Source of the DNA: Ketogulonicigenium vulgare WSH-001
Lineage (GTDB): Bacteria; Pseudomonadota; Alphaproteobacteria; Rhodobacterales; Rhodobacteraceae
DNA length: 64,000 nucleotides
Direction of reading: 5' to 3'
Assembly (NCBI RefSeq): GCF_000223375.1
Contig: NC_017384.1
Coordinates: 1,120,097 to 1,184,096, forward strand
The position numbers and the translations under genes are program-made. Position 1 is the stretch's first letter, and each line of letters opens with the position of its first letter. Below the pieces are notes generated by a model. That model was not told the origin of the DNA. It saw only the letters and a program-made list of their open reading frames with translations, and ran no database searches. This document shows positions 35,795-45,558 of this stretch, piece after piece.

Positions 35795-38623
35795 ATGTCC
35801 TATACGCCGACCACTTACGATCCCTATGACTTTGCAAACCGCCGTCATATCGGGCCCTCTCCGAATGAAATGGCCGAAATGCTGCGCGTTGTCGGCACCC
35901 AGTCGCTGGACACGCTGATCGACGAGACGATCCCTGCCAGCATCCGTCAAAAAGACACGCTGGACTGGGCGCCGCTTTCCGAACACGATCTGCTGGCGCG
36001 GATGCGCGAGGTTGCAGGCAAGAACCGCGTCCTGACCTCGCTGATCGGTCAGGGCTATTACGGCACCGTCACGCCCCCCGCGATCCAGCGCAATATTCTG
36101 GAAAATCCGGCGTGGTATACGGCCTATACGCCCTATCAGCCCGAAATCGCCCAAGGCCGGCTTGAGGCGTTGTTGAATTATCAGACCATGGTGGCCGATC
36201 TGACCGGCCTGCCGGTGGCGAACGCGAGCCTTTTGGACGAGGCCACCGCCGCCGCCGAGGCGATGACCATGGCCGAGCGCAGCGCGAAATCCAAGGCGCG
36301 CGCCTTTTTCGTGGATCGCAACTGCCACCCACAGACCATTGCCGTCATCCGCACCCGCGCCCTGCCCCTTGGCATCGAGATTATCGAGGATGCGCCCGAA
36401 AACCTTGATCCCACTGCGGTTTTTGGTGCGATCTTTCAATATCCCGGCACCTATGGCCATCTGACCGATTTCACCGATGCGATCAGCGCGCTGCATGCGG
36501 CCAAGGCGATTGCCGTCGTTGCAACCGACCTTTTGGCGCTGACCCTGCTGAAAGAGCCGGGCGCGATGGGCGCCGATATTGCCGTCGGCTCGTCGCAGCG
36601 CTTTGGCGTGCCGATGGGCTATGGCGGCCCGCATGCCGCCTTCATGTCCTGCCGCGATGATCTGAAACGGTCGATGCCGGGGCGGATCGTGGGTGTGTCG
36701 ATCGACGCGCGTGGCAACCGCGCTTACCGGTTGTCGCTGCAAACGCGCGAGCAGCATATCCGCCGCGAAAAAGCGACCTCGAACGTCTGCACGGCGCAGG
36801 CGCTGCTGGCGGTGATGGCCTCGTTCTATGCGGTGTTCCACGGCCCCGTTGGCCTGCGCGCCATCGCTGAACGCGTCCACGGCAATGCCACCCGCCTTGC
36901 CACCGCCTTGAAAGCCGCCGGGGCCGAGGTTGCCCCCGACGCGTTCTTTGACACGATCACCGTCAAGGTTGGCGTCGGCCAAGCGGGCATTCTGGCCGCC
37001 GCCGAGCAGCGTGGCATCAACCTGCGCAAAGTGGGCCGCGACCGCGTCGGGATCAGTGTCGACGAAACAACGAATGCCGATGTCATTGCCCGCACGCTGG
37101 CAGCCTTTGGCATCACCGACGCCGCACCCGAGGGCTTTGCCCTTGGCTTCCCCGAAACGCTGCTGCGCGATACGGCTTACCTCACGCATCCCGTGTTCCA
37201 TATGAACCGGGCCGAGTCGGAAATGATGCGCTATATGCGTCGCCTGTCCGACCGCGATCTGGCGCTGGACCGTGCGATGATCCCGCTGGGGTCCTGCACG
37301 ATGAAGCTGAACGCCGCCGCCGAGATGATGCCCATCACCTGGCCCGAATTCAACCAACTGCACCCCTATGCGCCGATTGATCAGGCCGCTGGCTATCATT
37401 TGGCGATCAGCGATCTGCAGCAAAAGCTGTGCCAGATCACCGGCTATGACGCGTTTTCCATGCAGCCGAATTCGGGTGCACAGGGCGAATATGCGGGTCT
37501 TTTGACGATTTCGGCGTTCCACCGCGCCAATGGTCAGGGTCACCGCGACGTTTGCCTGATCCCGATGTCGGCGCATGGCACGAACCCCGCATCGGCGCAA
37601 ATGGCCGGTATGCGGGTAGTTGTGGTGAAATCCTCGCCCAATGGCGATGTTGATGTCGAGGATTTCCGCGCCAAGGCCACGCAGCATGGCGACAACCTTG
37701 CCGCCTGCATGATCACCTACCCCTCGACCCACGGCGTGTTCGAGGAAACCGTACGCGAGATCTGCGATATCACCCATGCGTTTGGCGGTCAGGTCTATAT
37801 CGACGGCGCGAATATGAACGCGATGGTCGGCCTTGTGAAACCGGGCGAGATTGGCGGCGATGTCAGCCACCTGAACCTGCACAAGACCTTTGCCATTCCC
37901 CACGGCGGCGGTGGCCCCGGCATGGGCCCGATTGGCGTCAAGGCGCATCTGGCCCCCTATCTGCCCGGCGATCCGGCGGATGGCGGCGAGGGTGCGGTTT
38001 CGGCGGCCTATAGCGGTTCGGCCTCGATCTTGCTGATTTCATGGGCTTACTGCCTGATGATGGGCGGCGAAGGGCTGACGCAGGCGACGCGCGTCGCGAT
38101 CCTGAACGCGAATTACATCGCCGACAGCCTGCGCGGCGATTACCCGATCCTGTTCAAAGGCAACCGTGGCCGCGTGGCGCATGAATGCATCATCGACACC
38201 CGCCCCTTTGCCGAATTCGGCGTCACCGTCGAGGATATCGCCAAACGTCTGATCGACAACGGCTTCCACGCCCCAACCATGAGCTGGCCCGTCACCGGCA
38301 CGCTGATGGTCGAGCCGACCGAGTCCGAAACCAAGGCCGAGATCGACCGCTTTGTCACCGCACTGAAAGCCATCCGCGAAGAAATCCGCGATGTCGAAGA
38401 TGGCGTCATCAGTGCCGAGGAAAGCCCGCTGCGTTTTGCGCCCCATACGGTCGAAGATCTGGTTGCCGACTGGACACGCAAATATCCCCGTGCGCAGGGT
38501 TGCTTCCCGCCCGGCGCCTTCCGCGTTGACAAATATTGGCCGCCGGTGGGCCGCGTCGACAACGTGCATGGCGACCGCAACCTGATCTGCATCTGCCCAC
38601 CCTTGGAAAGCTATGTCGATTAA
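35795..38623 (+). CDS. gcvP: Glycine dehydrogenase (decarboxylating), P protein
   Basis: A 942-residue PLP enzyme, single-chain type with both halves fused, which decarboxylates glycine and loads the aminomethyl group onto GcvH. The PLP lysine is K697 in [24 protein letters not shown] near the N-terminus, [13 protein letters not shown] (about 502-514) and EYAGLL are further family blocks. Full length. Last gene of the riboswitch-controlled operon. Confidence 0.97.
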   Translation: MSYTPTTYDPYDFANRRHIGPSPNEMAEMLRVVGTQSLDTLIDETIPASIRQKDTLDWAPLSEHDLLARMREVAGKNRVLTSLIGQGYYGTVTPPAIQRNILENPAWYTAYTPYQPEIAQGRLEALLNYQTMVADLTGLPVANASLLDEATAAAEAMTMAERSAKSKARAFFVDRNCHPQTIAVIRTRALPLGIEIIEDAPENLDPTAVFGAIFQYPGTYGHLTDFTDAISALHAAKAIAVVATDLLALTLLKEPGAMGADIAVGSSQRFGVPMGYGGPHAAFMSCRDDLKRSMPGRIVGVSIDARGNRAYRLSLQTREQHIRREKATSNVCTAQALLAVMASFYAVFHGPVGLRAIAERVHGNATRLATALKAAGAEVAPDAFFDTITVKVGVGQAGILAAAEQRGINLRKVGRDRVGISVDETTNADVIARTLAAFGITDAAPEGFALGFPETLLRDTAYLTHPVFHMNRAESEMMRYMRRLSDRDLALDRAMIPLGSCTMKLNAAAEMMPITWPEFNQLHPYAPIDQAAGYHLAISDLQQKLCQITGYDAFSMQPNSGAQGEYAGLLTISAFHRANGQGHRDVCLIPMSAHGTNPASAQMAGMRVVVVKSSPNGDVDVEDFRAKATQHGDNLAACMITYPSTHGVFEETVREICDITHAFGGQVYIDGANMNAMVGLVKPGEIGGDVSHLNLHKTFAIPHGGGGPGMGPIGVKAHLAPYLPGDPADGGEGAVSAAYSGSASILLISWAYCLMMGGEGLTQATRVAILNANYIADSLRGDYPILFKGNRGRVAHECIIDTRPFAEFGVTVEDIAKRLIDNGFHAPTMSWPVTGTLMVEPTESETKAEIDRFVTALKAIREEIRDVEDGVISAEESPLRFAPHTVEDLVADWTRKYPRAQGCFPPGAFRVDKYWPPVGRVDNVHGDRNLICICPPLESYVD

Positions 38624-38653
38624 GGCAGATCACTGTCATACGCTAACAATGTG

Positions 38654-38673
38654 GCGGGCCAGCAACGGCCCGC
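38654..38673 (+). terminator. Hairpin after gcvTHP
   Basis: GCGGGCC and GGCCCGC form a perfect 7-bp stem with a 6-nt loop, 30 nt after the gcvP stop. No T-tract follows, so factor-independent termination is doubtful. Confidence 0.4.
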
Positions 38674-38796
38674 GACATCACATAAAATAGACTAAATTTT
38701 CAGCACATATCTCTTGATTGGTATCGGGCACAGGTATAGCTGCCCAGCCATCAGTTCCGGGTTATCCGGTTCGCAGCAATGCAATTCAGGTGCAAA

Positions 38797-38994
38797 ATGT
38801 CTGATTCGGTGCCACAGCAGGGCGTTCAACTGCAACAGGTATCGCCGGGGCAAAGCCAAGCGTCGTCTCGCCCCGACACCGCAACCCGCGGTCAAATCCA
38901 ATCCTATGATCAATCGCCGTCGCAAATGGGCGCGGCATCGGTGGATGACAGCTATCCACCGCGCGTGATTTTCCGCGATCTGGCCAGCATTTAA
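38797..38994 (+). CDS. Small Q/S-rich hypothetical protein
   Basis: A 65-residue protein starting MSDSVPQQGVQLQQ. Reasons to believe it: CAGGTG six bases before the ATG, codon use resembling the neighbours, and a strong factor-independent terminator 24 nt after the stop. It has no signal peptide, membrane span or cysteine and is rich in Gln, Ser and Pro in its first 45 residues, probably disordered. A more ordered tail, SYPPRVIFRDLASI, ends it. No family recognised. A minus-strand frame over the same region has no site and is discounted. Confidence 0.55.
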   Translation: MSDSVPQQGVQLQQVSPGQSQASSRPDTATRGQIQSYDQSPSQMGAASVDDSYPPRVIFRDLASI

Positions 38995-39017
38995 CGCGGC
39001 CATAGCGGCAGGAAACG

Positions 39018-39047
39018 GGGCCTATCCGATGGATAAGGCCCTGTTTT
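39018..39047 (+). terminator. Rho-independent terminator of the small gene
   Basis: GGGCCTATCC (39018-39027), a GAT loop and GGATAAGGCCC (39031-39041, one bulged A), followed by TGTTTT. A classical stem plus T-tract on the plus strand. Confidence 0.8.
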
Positions 39048-39175
39048 CATGGGCAGGTGCCCGCTTTTCGCTGCGGCGCTGGTAACAATTTGCACCCGAG
39101 CAATAGGCAAAGGCAGGATTTGCGCGTATACGCCTTGGCAATATGACGATGATTGCAACAGCCACAGGCGGTTTG

Positions 39176-39991
39176 ATGAGAAGCACGACCCCCCTCTCTG
39201 GCGCGGATAACGCCGCACAAACGCCCAAAACCATGCGCACACTGTTCTTGTCGGACCTGCATCTTGGATCGCGCGGCGCGCAGGCCAAGATGGTGCTGGA
39301 ATTTCTAGAGGCCTATGACGCCCCGACCATCTATCTGGTCGGCGATATCGTCGATGGCTGGCGTCTGAAGAAATCCTGGTATTGGCCGCAAAGCCATAAC
39401 GAGGTTGTCCGCACCCTGCTGCGCAAGGCTGATAACGGTACGCGCATCATCTATCTGCCCGGCAACCATGATGAATTCCTGCGTGACTACCCCGGTGTCC
39501 ACTTTGGCGGGATCGAGATTATCGACCGCGTGATCCACGTCACCGCCGATGGCAAACGCTATCTGGTTATCCATGGCGACCAATTCGATGCCGTCATCAC
39601 CAAGGCCAAATGGCTCGCCCATGTCGGTGACTGGGCCTACACTTGGGCGATGGGGCTGAATTCGATCATCAACTTTGTGCGCCGCCGCATGGGCCTGTCC
39701 TATTGGTCGCTATCGGCTGTTGCGAAAAGCAAAGTGAAAAAAGCCGTGAATTTTATTGGCCACTTTGAAGACACCCTCTCGGTCGAGGCGCAGCGCAGCG
39801 GCACTGATGGTGTCATCTGCGGCCATATCCACGCCGCTGCAAACCATATGATGGGCGATGTCCATTATCTGAACACCGGTGACTGGGTTGACGGATGCAC
39901 CGCCCTTGTGGAACACGAGAGCGGCGAATTCGAAGTGATCTACTGGAATCGCTCGAATATGTTGCAGCTTGCCGACAACCGCGTTGCCTGA
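39176..39991 (+). CDS. UDP-2,3-diacylglucosamine diphosphatase-like metallophosphoesterase
   Basis: A 271-residue calcineurin-type phosphoesterase. The start at 39176 has AGG seven bases upstream; an ATG 33 nt earlier is possible. The five metal motifs are all present: SDLHLGS, GDIVDGW, GNHDEF, HGDQFD and GHIH. It resembles LpxH, which cleaves UDP-diacylglucosamine in lipid A synthesis. Because many Alphaproteobacteria use LpxI for that step, and because a GT21 glycosyltransferase gene follows 37 nt later, another glycolipid pyrophosphate could be the substrate. Confidence 0.88.
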   Translation: MRSTTPLSGADNAAQTPKTMRTLFLSDLHLGSRGAQAKMVLEFLEAYDAPTIYLVGDIVDGWRLKKSWYWPQSHNEVVRTLLRKADNGTRIIYLPGNHDEFLRDYPGVHFGGIEIIDRVIHVTADGKRYLVIHGDQFDAVITKAKWLAHVGDWAYTWAMGLNSIINFVRRRMGLSYWSLSAVAKSKVKKAVNFIGHFEDTLSVEAQRSGTDGVICGHIHAAANHMMGDVHYLNTGDWVDGCTALVEHESGEFEVIYWNRSNMLQLADNRVA

Positions 39992-40028
39992 TCCCATTGC
40001 CGCCTGTTCAAAGACGACATAGCACCAC

Positions 40029-41126
40029 ATGTATACAATACTAGCCGCCTACGCCATCGGCAGCCTTATCGCCCAGGGCGTCACCTGCGCTGTCACGGCG
40101 CGCCACGCGAACAAACGCGTCCCCGCTGGCATCGCACCCGATGGCATCACCGTTTTGCGCCCTGTATCTGGGCTGCATCCGGGGATCGAGGACACGATCG
40201 CCTCCAGCTTTACGCTGGAAGGTTGTCCGCATGAGGTGATCTTCTGCATCTCGGACCCGCATGATCCGGCGATCCCGCTGGTGCAGGCCGCGCTTGCGGC
40301 GCATCCTGATCAGGATGCCAAGCTGCTCGTCGGTCTGGACGAAGCCAGCTTTAACCCCAAGATCGACAATCTGCAAAAGGGCTGGGCCGCGGCGAAATAC
40401 GAAAAGGTGCTGATGGTTGACAGCAATGTCCGCCTGTCGCCCGACACATTGATGGTCGCCGAAGGGCTGCGCCAGCAACAGGATGTGGGCCTTGTCACCT
40501 CGCCCCCGCTTGCCGTCGCGCCCGAGGGGCTGGCGGCCGAGCTGGAAACGGCCTTCCTCAATTCGCACCAACTGCGCTGGCAATTGTTCGCGGATGCGCT
40601 GGGTTACGGTTTTGCCCAAGGCAAGCTGCTGTATCTGCGCAAGGAACAACTGGGCAATATGGGCCTGAACGCACTGACGGTGGAATATGCCGAGGACGCG
40701 GCCTCGACCAAAGTCATTCGCCGTCAGGGGATGCGTGTCGTGCTGATGCTGCCGCCGGTCAGCCAGATCGTCGGCAAGCGCAAGCTGCGCGGCATTTGGG
40801 GCCGTCAGGAACGCTGGGCGCAGCTGCGCTGGAATTCCTTTTCGACACAATATCTGGCCGAGATCTTTTCCGGCGCGTTTCTGCCCTTTGTCGCCGCTGC
40901 CATCGCTTTTGGCTGGTGGGCGCTGGCCTTTGCCGCGCTGTGGTATCTGATCGAGATCGTGATGATCCGCCGGTGCGGCTGGCATCTGAACGCGGTGCAG
41001 GTGGCCTGCCTGCCGGTGCGTGATCTGCTGCTGCCGGTCATCTGGGTAATCGGATTGTTGAAACGCACCTATGAATGGAATGGCCATATCATTCGGCTGT
41101 CCCGCGAAGGCCCGAATCAGGGATAA
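40029..41126 (+). CDS. GT21 family glycosyltransferase (ceramide glucosyltransferase-like)
   Basis: A 365-residue membrane glycosyltransferase. An N-terminal anchor (1-20) is followed by the catalytic domain with the GT21 signature: D76, D131-S-N, E222-D223 and RQERW (259-263, the Q/RxxRW motif). Two or three C-terminal hydrophobic spans follow from about residue 280. GT21 enzymes transfer glucose or a related sugar to ceramide or diacylglycerol. It follows the LpxH-like gene closely and ends at a strong terminator. The acceptor lipid is not known. Confidence 0.88.
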   Translation: MYTILAAYAIGSLIAQGVTCAVTARHANKRVPAGIAPDGITVLRPVSGLHPGIEDTIASSFTLEGCPHEVIFCISDPHDPAIPLVQAALAAHPDQDAKLLVGLDEASFNPKIDNLQKGWAAAKYEKVLMVDSNVRLSPDTLMVAEGLRQQQDVGLVTSPPLAVAPEGLAAELETAFLNSHQLRWQLFADALGYGFAQGKLLYLRKEQLGNMGLNALTVEYAEDAASTKVIRRQGMRVVLMLPPVSQIVGKRKLRGIWGRQERWAQLRWNSFSTQYLAEIFSGAFLPFVAAAIAFGWWALAFAALWYLIEIVMIRRCGWHLNAVQVACLPVRDLLLPVIWVIGLLKRTYEWNGHIIRLSREGPNQG

Positions 41127-41140
41127 TCTTCTACAAACCT

Positions 41141-41173
41141 ACGCCCGCCCCATTGATTTAGGGCGGGCGTTTT
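41141..41173 (+). terminator. Rho-independent terminator after the GT21 gene
   Basis: ACGCCCGCCC (41141-41150) pairs perfectly with GGGCGGGCGT (41161-41170) around a 10-nt AT-rich loop, followed by TTT. Confidence 0.85.
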
Positions 41174-41319
41174 ACGGTGACCCGCAAAAAGTAGAACCAT
41201 ATTCCCTTTAGGCCGCAAAAATCGCCCATTCTTTTCGCTTGAAATAGACGACAGTTCGGGTCGATATTTCGCCATCGGCGGATTTCACCTTCCGCAACGC
41301 GATGACGGAAGGCTTGACC

Positions 41320-41799
41320 ATGGTAAAACAGACGCTCGATCGGATTGACCGCAAGATCATTCATGAGCTGATGCGCGACGCGACATTACCGATTGCAGAA
41401 CTTGCAGATCGGGTGAACCTGTCGCAAACGCCCTGCTGGAAACGTGTGCGCAAGCTGGAAACGGCAGGCGTGATCACCGGCCGCGTCGCGGTGGTCGATC
41501 CCAATTCCATCGGCCTTGGCCTGAGCGTCTTTGTCGAGATCGAGGCCACCGAACATACCGCCGAATGGCGCGGCGCGCTGACCCGCGTGGTGAAAGATTT
41601 CCCCGAGATTATCGAGGCGCATCGCATGGCCGGTGATGTCGATTACCTGCTGAAAGTCGCTGTGCCCGACATGGCCGCGTTTGACGCCTTTTACGTCAAA
41701 CTGACCGAGACTCTGCCCTGCCGCAATGTGACCTCGAAATTTTCGATGGAGCGGATCAAGGCCACGACCGTGTGGCCGATCGACATCACGACCCCATAA
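41320..41799 (+). CDS. Lrp/AsnC family transcriptional regulator
   Basis: A 159-residue regulator. The start at 41320 follows GGAAGG. The helix-turn-helix is DRIDRKIIHELMRDATLPIAELADRVNLSQTPCWKRVRKLE, read in blocks (7-47). The C-terminal RAM ligand domain carries HRMAGDVDYLLKV (about 108-120). It lies 9 nt before cysA, probably in the same transcript, and may respond to an amino acid such as cysteine or methionine to control sulfate uptake. That assignment is positional. Confidence 0.92.
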   Translation: MVKQTLDRIDRKIIHELMRDATLPIAELADRVNLSQTPCWKRVRKLETAGVITGRVAVVDPNSIGLGLSVFVEIEATEHTAEWRGALTRVVKDFPEIIEAHRMAGDVDYLLKVAVPDMAAFDAFYVKLTETLPCRNVTSKFSMERIKATTVWPIDITTP

Positions 41800-41808
41800 G
41801 GCAGCGCC

Positions 41809-42915
41809 ATGTCCATTGAAATCACCCAGCTTGCGAAACGCTTTGGCCAGACGAATGTGCTGCGCGGCATTGATCTAAAGGTCGAAAAGGGCGAGCTGGT
41901 CGCCCTTTTGGGCCCGTCGGGTTCGGGCAAGACGACGCTGCTGAAAATCATCGCCGGGCTGGAATGGCCCGATGCGGGCGGCTTGCACGTCGACGGCATT
42001 GATTGGCTGCAGCTTGCCGCCAAAGATCGCCGCATCGGCTTTGTCTTTCAGCATTACGCGTTGTTTCCGCATATGAAGGTGCGCGACAATCTGGCCTTTG
42101 GTCTAACCGTCGGCCCGCGCGCCGCGCGACCCGGCAAGGATGTGATCCGCGCCAAAGTGGATGAGCTGCTGCAATTCCTGCAAATCCCGCATCTGGCCGA
42201 CCGCTTTCCGACCCAGCTTTCGGGCGGGCAAAAGCAACGTGTTGCACTGGGCCGCGCGCTGGCGATCACGCCCAACGTGCTGCTGCTGGACGAGCCGTTC
42301 GGCGCGCTGGATGCCGCCATCCGCCGCGACCTGCGCCGCTGGCTGCGTGATGTGCATGAGGCCACCGGATCGACCACGATTTTTGTGACCCACGATCAGG
42401 AAGAAGCGTTCGAGCTGGCCGACCGTGTCGTCGTCATGGGCGATGGCCAGATCGAACAGATCGGCACGGCGGATCAAATCCATGATCATCCGGCCTCGCC
42501 CTTTGTGGCGCGCTTTATGGGCGCGACAGTGGAACTGCCGGTGCATCTGCAGGCGGGCCGCCCGACCGCCGATGGGTTGGATCTGACCGCGCTGACCCGC
42601 CGCCCGCTTCCCGATGGCGCGGCGACATTGTTCGCCCGCCCCCAAGATATCACGCCGCAGCCTGACCCCGCTGGCGCATGGCGGGTTACACGCCGCAGCA
42701 GCACCGGCGCGCAATTGCGCCTGCTGCTGACCCATCCAACCCTGGGCGAGGTCGAGGCCGACCTGCCCCGCCGCGACGCGCCCGAGGGGTTGGTCCCCGG
42801 CGCGCCGTCCCGCCTGCGCATCGCCGCCGGCACGATTTTCGCAACCACCGCCCATCACCGCAGCGCAACAGCCAGCGCCGCGCAGCCCATCCCCCGCAAG
42901 GAGAGCCATCTATGA
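41809..42915 (+). CDS. cysA: Sulfate/thiosulfate ABC importer ATP-binding protein
   Basis: A 368-residue ATPase. Walker A is GPSGSGKTT (35-43), the signature is LSGGQKQRVALGRAL, Walker B LLLDEPFGALDAAIR. The C-terminal regulatory domain includes LFARPQDITPQ, typical of CysA. The longest neighbours are a sulfate-binding protein and two CysT/CysW-type permeases, so sulfate or thiosulfate is the likely cargo. The TGA overlaps the next ATG by 4 nt. Confidence 0.94.
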   Translation: MSIEITQLAKRFGQTNVLRGIDLKVEKGELVALLGPSGSGKTTLLKIIAGLEWPDAGGLHVDGIDWLQLAAKDRRIGFVFQHYALFPHMKVRDNLAFGLTVGPRAARPGKDVIRAKVDELLQFLQIPHLADRFPTQLSGGQKQRVALGRALAITPNVLLLDEPFGALDAAIRRDLRRWLRDVHEATGSTTIFVTHDQEEAFELADRVVVMGDGQIEQIGTADQIHDHPASPFVARFMGATVELPVHLQAGRPTADGLDLTALTRRPLPDGAATLFARPQDITPQPDPAGAWRVTRRSSTGAQLRLLLTHPTLGEVEADLPRRDAPEGLVPGAPSRLRIAAGTIFATTAHHRSATASAAQPIPRKESHL

Positions 42916-43910
42916 AAACGCATCTTCTACTCGCCACGGCCCTGACAGCTGTGCTGGGCACCGCCCCCGCCTTTGCCCAAGACCGCCTGCTGAACGTCAG
43001 CTATGACGTCGCACGCGAGCTGTTCGAGGCGCTGAACCCCGCCTTTGCCGCGCATTGGCAGGAAACCACGGGCCGCACCGTGACCATCGACCAGTCGCAT
43101 GGCGGCTCCTCGGCACAGGCGCGTGCCATTCTGGAGGGTCTGCCCGCCGATGTCGTGACCTTTAACCAAGAGACCGATATCGACGTGCTGGCGAATGGCG
43201 GTCTTGTCGATGCCAATTGGCGCGACGCGCTCCCGAATGGCGCCTCGCCCTGGTATTCGCTGCCCGCCTTCCTTGTCCGCGAGGGCAACCCCAAGGGGAT
43301 CGAGGATTGGGATGATCTGGCGCGCGAGGGCGTCGAACCTGTGTTCCCCAACCCCAAGACCAGCGGCAATGCGCGCTATACCTATCTTGCCGCCTATGCC
43401 TATGCGTTGGGCAGCAATGGTGGTGATCAGGCGGCGGCGCAGACCTTTGTCGGCCAGATTCTGGCCAATGTGCCCGTCTTTGACACTGGCGGCCGCGCCG
43501 CGACCCAAACCTTTGCCGAGCGCGGCATCGGCGATGTGCTGGTGACATTCGAGGCCGAGACCGCCGGCATCGCCGAAAGCTATGCCGATCAGGGCTTTGT
43601 CCGCGTAACGCCCTCCAGCAGCCTGTTCGCCGCCTTTCCGGTCGCGCTGGTCAGCGAGAATGCGACCCGCAATGGCTCGACCGAGGTGGCGAATGCCTAT
43701 CTCGAGTGGCTGTATTCGCCCGAAGCGCAGCAGATCGCCGCAGAATACCATTACCGCGTGAATGATGCGGATGTGGCTGCGGCTTTTGCCGACAGCCTTC
43801 CGGCCGTCAATCTGCAAACCGTGGACGAGGTCTTTGGTGGCTGGGCCAATATCAACGCCGAGCATCTGGCCGAAGGCGCGATTCTGGATCAGGTCTTCGT
43901 CAACAGATGA
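42912..43910 (+). CDS. Sulfate/thiosulfate-binding periplasmic protein
   Basis: A 332-residue binding protein with signal peptide MKTHLLLATALTAVLGTAPAFA. The mature start LLNVSYDVARELFEALN and QSHGGSSAQARAILEGLPADVVTFN, read in pieces, are diagnostic for the Sbp/CysP family; the GGSS and NPKTSGNARY segments contact the oxyanion. It cannot be decided whether sulfate (Sbp) or thiosulfate (CysP) is preferred. It overlaps both neighbours by 4 nt. Confidence 0.94.
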   Translation: MKTHLLLATALTAVLGTAPAFAQDRLLNVSYDVARELFEALNPAFAAHWQETTGRTVTIDQSHGGSSAQARAILEGLPADVVTFNQETDIDVLANGGLVDANWRDALPNGASPWYSLPAFLVREGNPKGIEDWDDLAREGVEPVFPNPKTSGNARYTYLAAYAYALGSNGGDQAAAQTFVGQILANVPVFDTGGRAATQTFAERGIGDVLVTFEAETAGIAESYADQGFVRVTPSSSLFAAFPVALVSENATRNGSTEVANAYLEWLYSPEAQQIAAEYHYRVNDADVAAAFADSLPAVNLQTVDEVFGGWANINAEHLAEGAILDQVFVNR

Positions 43911-44755
43911 TCGCCCACGCCAAACCGATCCGGCGTAAGAACGTGTTGCCGGGGCTGTCGCTCAGCCTCGGCACAACGCTGCTTTATGTCGCGCTGATTG
44001 TGATGCTGCCGGTGGTGGCACTGGTGCTGAAAGGCGCGTCGATCGGGCCAGACCGGTTCTGGACGATTATGACATCGCCGCGCACGCTGGCCGCGTTCAA
44101 GATCACGCTGATTGCCGCGAGTGTGGCGACGGTGATCAACGCGCTTTACGGCCTGCTGATGGCTTGGGTGCTGGTGCGCTATGAGTTTCCCGGCAAGCGC
44201 ATTTTGGATGCGCTGATGGATGTGCCCTTTGCCCTGCCGACGGCGGTCGCTGGCCTGTCACTGACAGCGCTGTTTTCCGCCAATGGCTGGTTCGGCGGGT
44301 TGTTGGATGCGATGGGCATCCAGGTCGTGTATACACTGTGGGGCATCATTATCGCGATGACCTTTACCTCGATCCCTTTCGTGGTGCGCACGGTGCAGCC
44401 GGTGCTAGAGGATCTGGACCCCGGCCTTGAACAGGCGGCGGTGACGCTGGGTGCCAGCCCCTTTACCGTCTTTCGCCGCATCATTCTGCCCGCGATCCTG
44501 CCCGCATGGCTGGCCGGCGCGACGGTCTCGTTTGCGCGATCGCTGGGCGAATTCGGCGCGGTGGTCTTTATCGCGGGCAATATCCCGATGAAGACCGAGA
44601 TCGCCTCGCTGCTGGCGTTCATCCGCCTTGCCGAATACGATTACAATGGCGCGGCGGTGATCGCGCTGGCGCTGCTGGTCATTGCATTGGTGCTGCTGGT
44701 GGTGTCGAACCTGCTACAGGCTTGGGCATCGCGCTATCGCGAGGCGACACGATGA
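43907..44755 (+). CDS. cysT: Sulfate ABC importer permease CysT/CysU
   Basis: A 282-residue membrane protein with six hydrophobic spans. LPGLSLSLGTTLLYV at the start, DVPFALPTAVAGL (about 105-117) and the EAA loop EQAAVTLGASPFTVFRRIILPAILPAWLAG (around 180-209) are typical of CysT. It pairs with CysW to form the channel. It overlaps the binding-protein and cysW genes by 4 nt each. Confidence 0.94.
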   Translation: MIAHAKPIRRKNVLPGLSLSLGTTLLYVALIVMLPVVALVLKGASIGPDRFWTIMTSPRTLAAFKITLIAASVATVINALYGLLMAWVLVRYEFPGKRILDALMDVPFALPTAVAGLSLTALFSANGWFGGLLDAMGIQVVYTLWGIIIAMTFTSIPFVVRTVQPVLEDLDPGLEQAAVTLGASPFTVFRRIILPAILPAWLAGATVSFARSLGEFGAVVFIAGNIPMKTEIASLLAFIRLAEYDYNGAAVIALALLVIALVLLVVSNLLQAWASRYREATR

Positions 44756-45558
44756 AACCGAACCGCACCGCAATTTGGCTGATCGCCACCGCCTTTGTTC
44801 TGACCGCGCTGCTGGTCGTCGCACCCTTGGTCTATATTTTCAGCCGCGCGCTGGCGGATGGCTGGCAGGTCTATGCAGCCAATATCATGCATCCGATGAC
44901 GCTGCATGCGATTGGCCTGACCGCAACTGTCGCCGTGATTACCGTGCCGCTGAATATCGCCTTTGGCATTGCGGCCGCTTGGGCGATTGCAAAATTCCGC
45001 TTTCCGGGGCGCGGCGTGCTGATGACGGTGATCGAGATACCGTTTTCGATCTCGCCCATTATCGCGGGGATTGCCTATCTGTTCCTTTATGGCCGTTCGG
45101 GCCTGCTGGGGCCGTGGCTGCTGGAACATAATCTACAGGTGATGTTCGCCCTACCCGGTATCGTGCTGGTGACGATGTTCGTGACCTCGCCCTTTGTGGC
45201 GCGCGAAGTGCTGCCGCTGATGCAGGCGCAGGGGTCAGAGCAAGAGCAAGCGGCTGTCACGCTGGGCGCATCGGGCTGGCAGGTGTTTCGCCGTGTCACG
45301 CTGCCCAATATCCGCTGGGCGCTGCTCTATGGCGCGGTGCTGTGCACGGCGCGCGCGGTGGGCGAGTTTGGCGGCGTATCCGTCGTCTCGGGCAGTATTC
45401 GCGGCCAGACCAATACATTACCGCTGCATGTCGAGCTGCTGTTCAACGATCTGAACACCACCGGCGCCTTTGCCGCCGCATCGACCCTGACCATCATCGC
45501 GCTGATCGCGCTGGTGGTAAAGGCGGCGCTGGAATCGCGCCGCCAGCCTCACATCTAG
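44752..45558 (+). CDS. cysW: Sulfate ABC importer permease CysW
   Basis: A 268-residue membrane protein starting MKPNRTAIWLIATAFVL, where the ATG overlaps the cysT stop. The EAA loop is EQEQAAVTLGASGWQVFRRVTLPNIRWALLYG (around 166-197), and GEFGGVSVVSGSIRGQTNTLPLHVE, read in pieces, is a strong CysW signature. Last gene of the sulfate operon. Its stop shares four bases with the stop of the convergent mscS-type gene. Confidence 0.95.
   Translation: MKPNRTAIWLIATAFVLTALLVVAPLVYIFSRALADGWQVYAANIMHPMTLHAIGLTATVAVITVPLNIAFGIAAAWAIAKFRFPGRGVLMTVIEIPFSISPIIAGIAYLFLYGRSGLLGPWLLEHNLQVMFALPGIVLVTMFVTSPFVAREVLPLMQAQGSEQEQAAVTLGASGWQVFRRVTLPNIRWALLYGAVLCTARAVGEFGGVSVVSGSIRGQTNTLPLHVELLFNDLNTTGAFAAASTLTIIALIALVVKAALESRRQPHI

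Noticed and set aside
35792..37948. 718-codon minus-strand frame opposite gcvP
   Set aside because: The plus strand encodes a full-length GcvP with its PLP lysine. The mirror frame has the Arg/Gly/His-rich composition of antisense shadows and no recognisable domain.
38692..39003. 103-codon minus-strand frame over the small Q/S-rich gene
   Set aside because: The plus-strand frame has a ribosome-binding site and a terminator; this one has neither.
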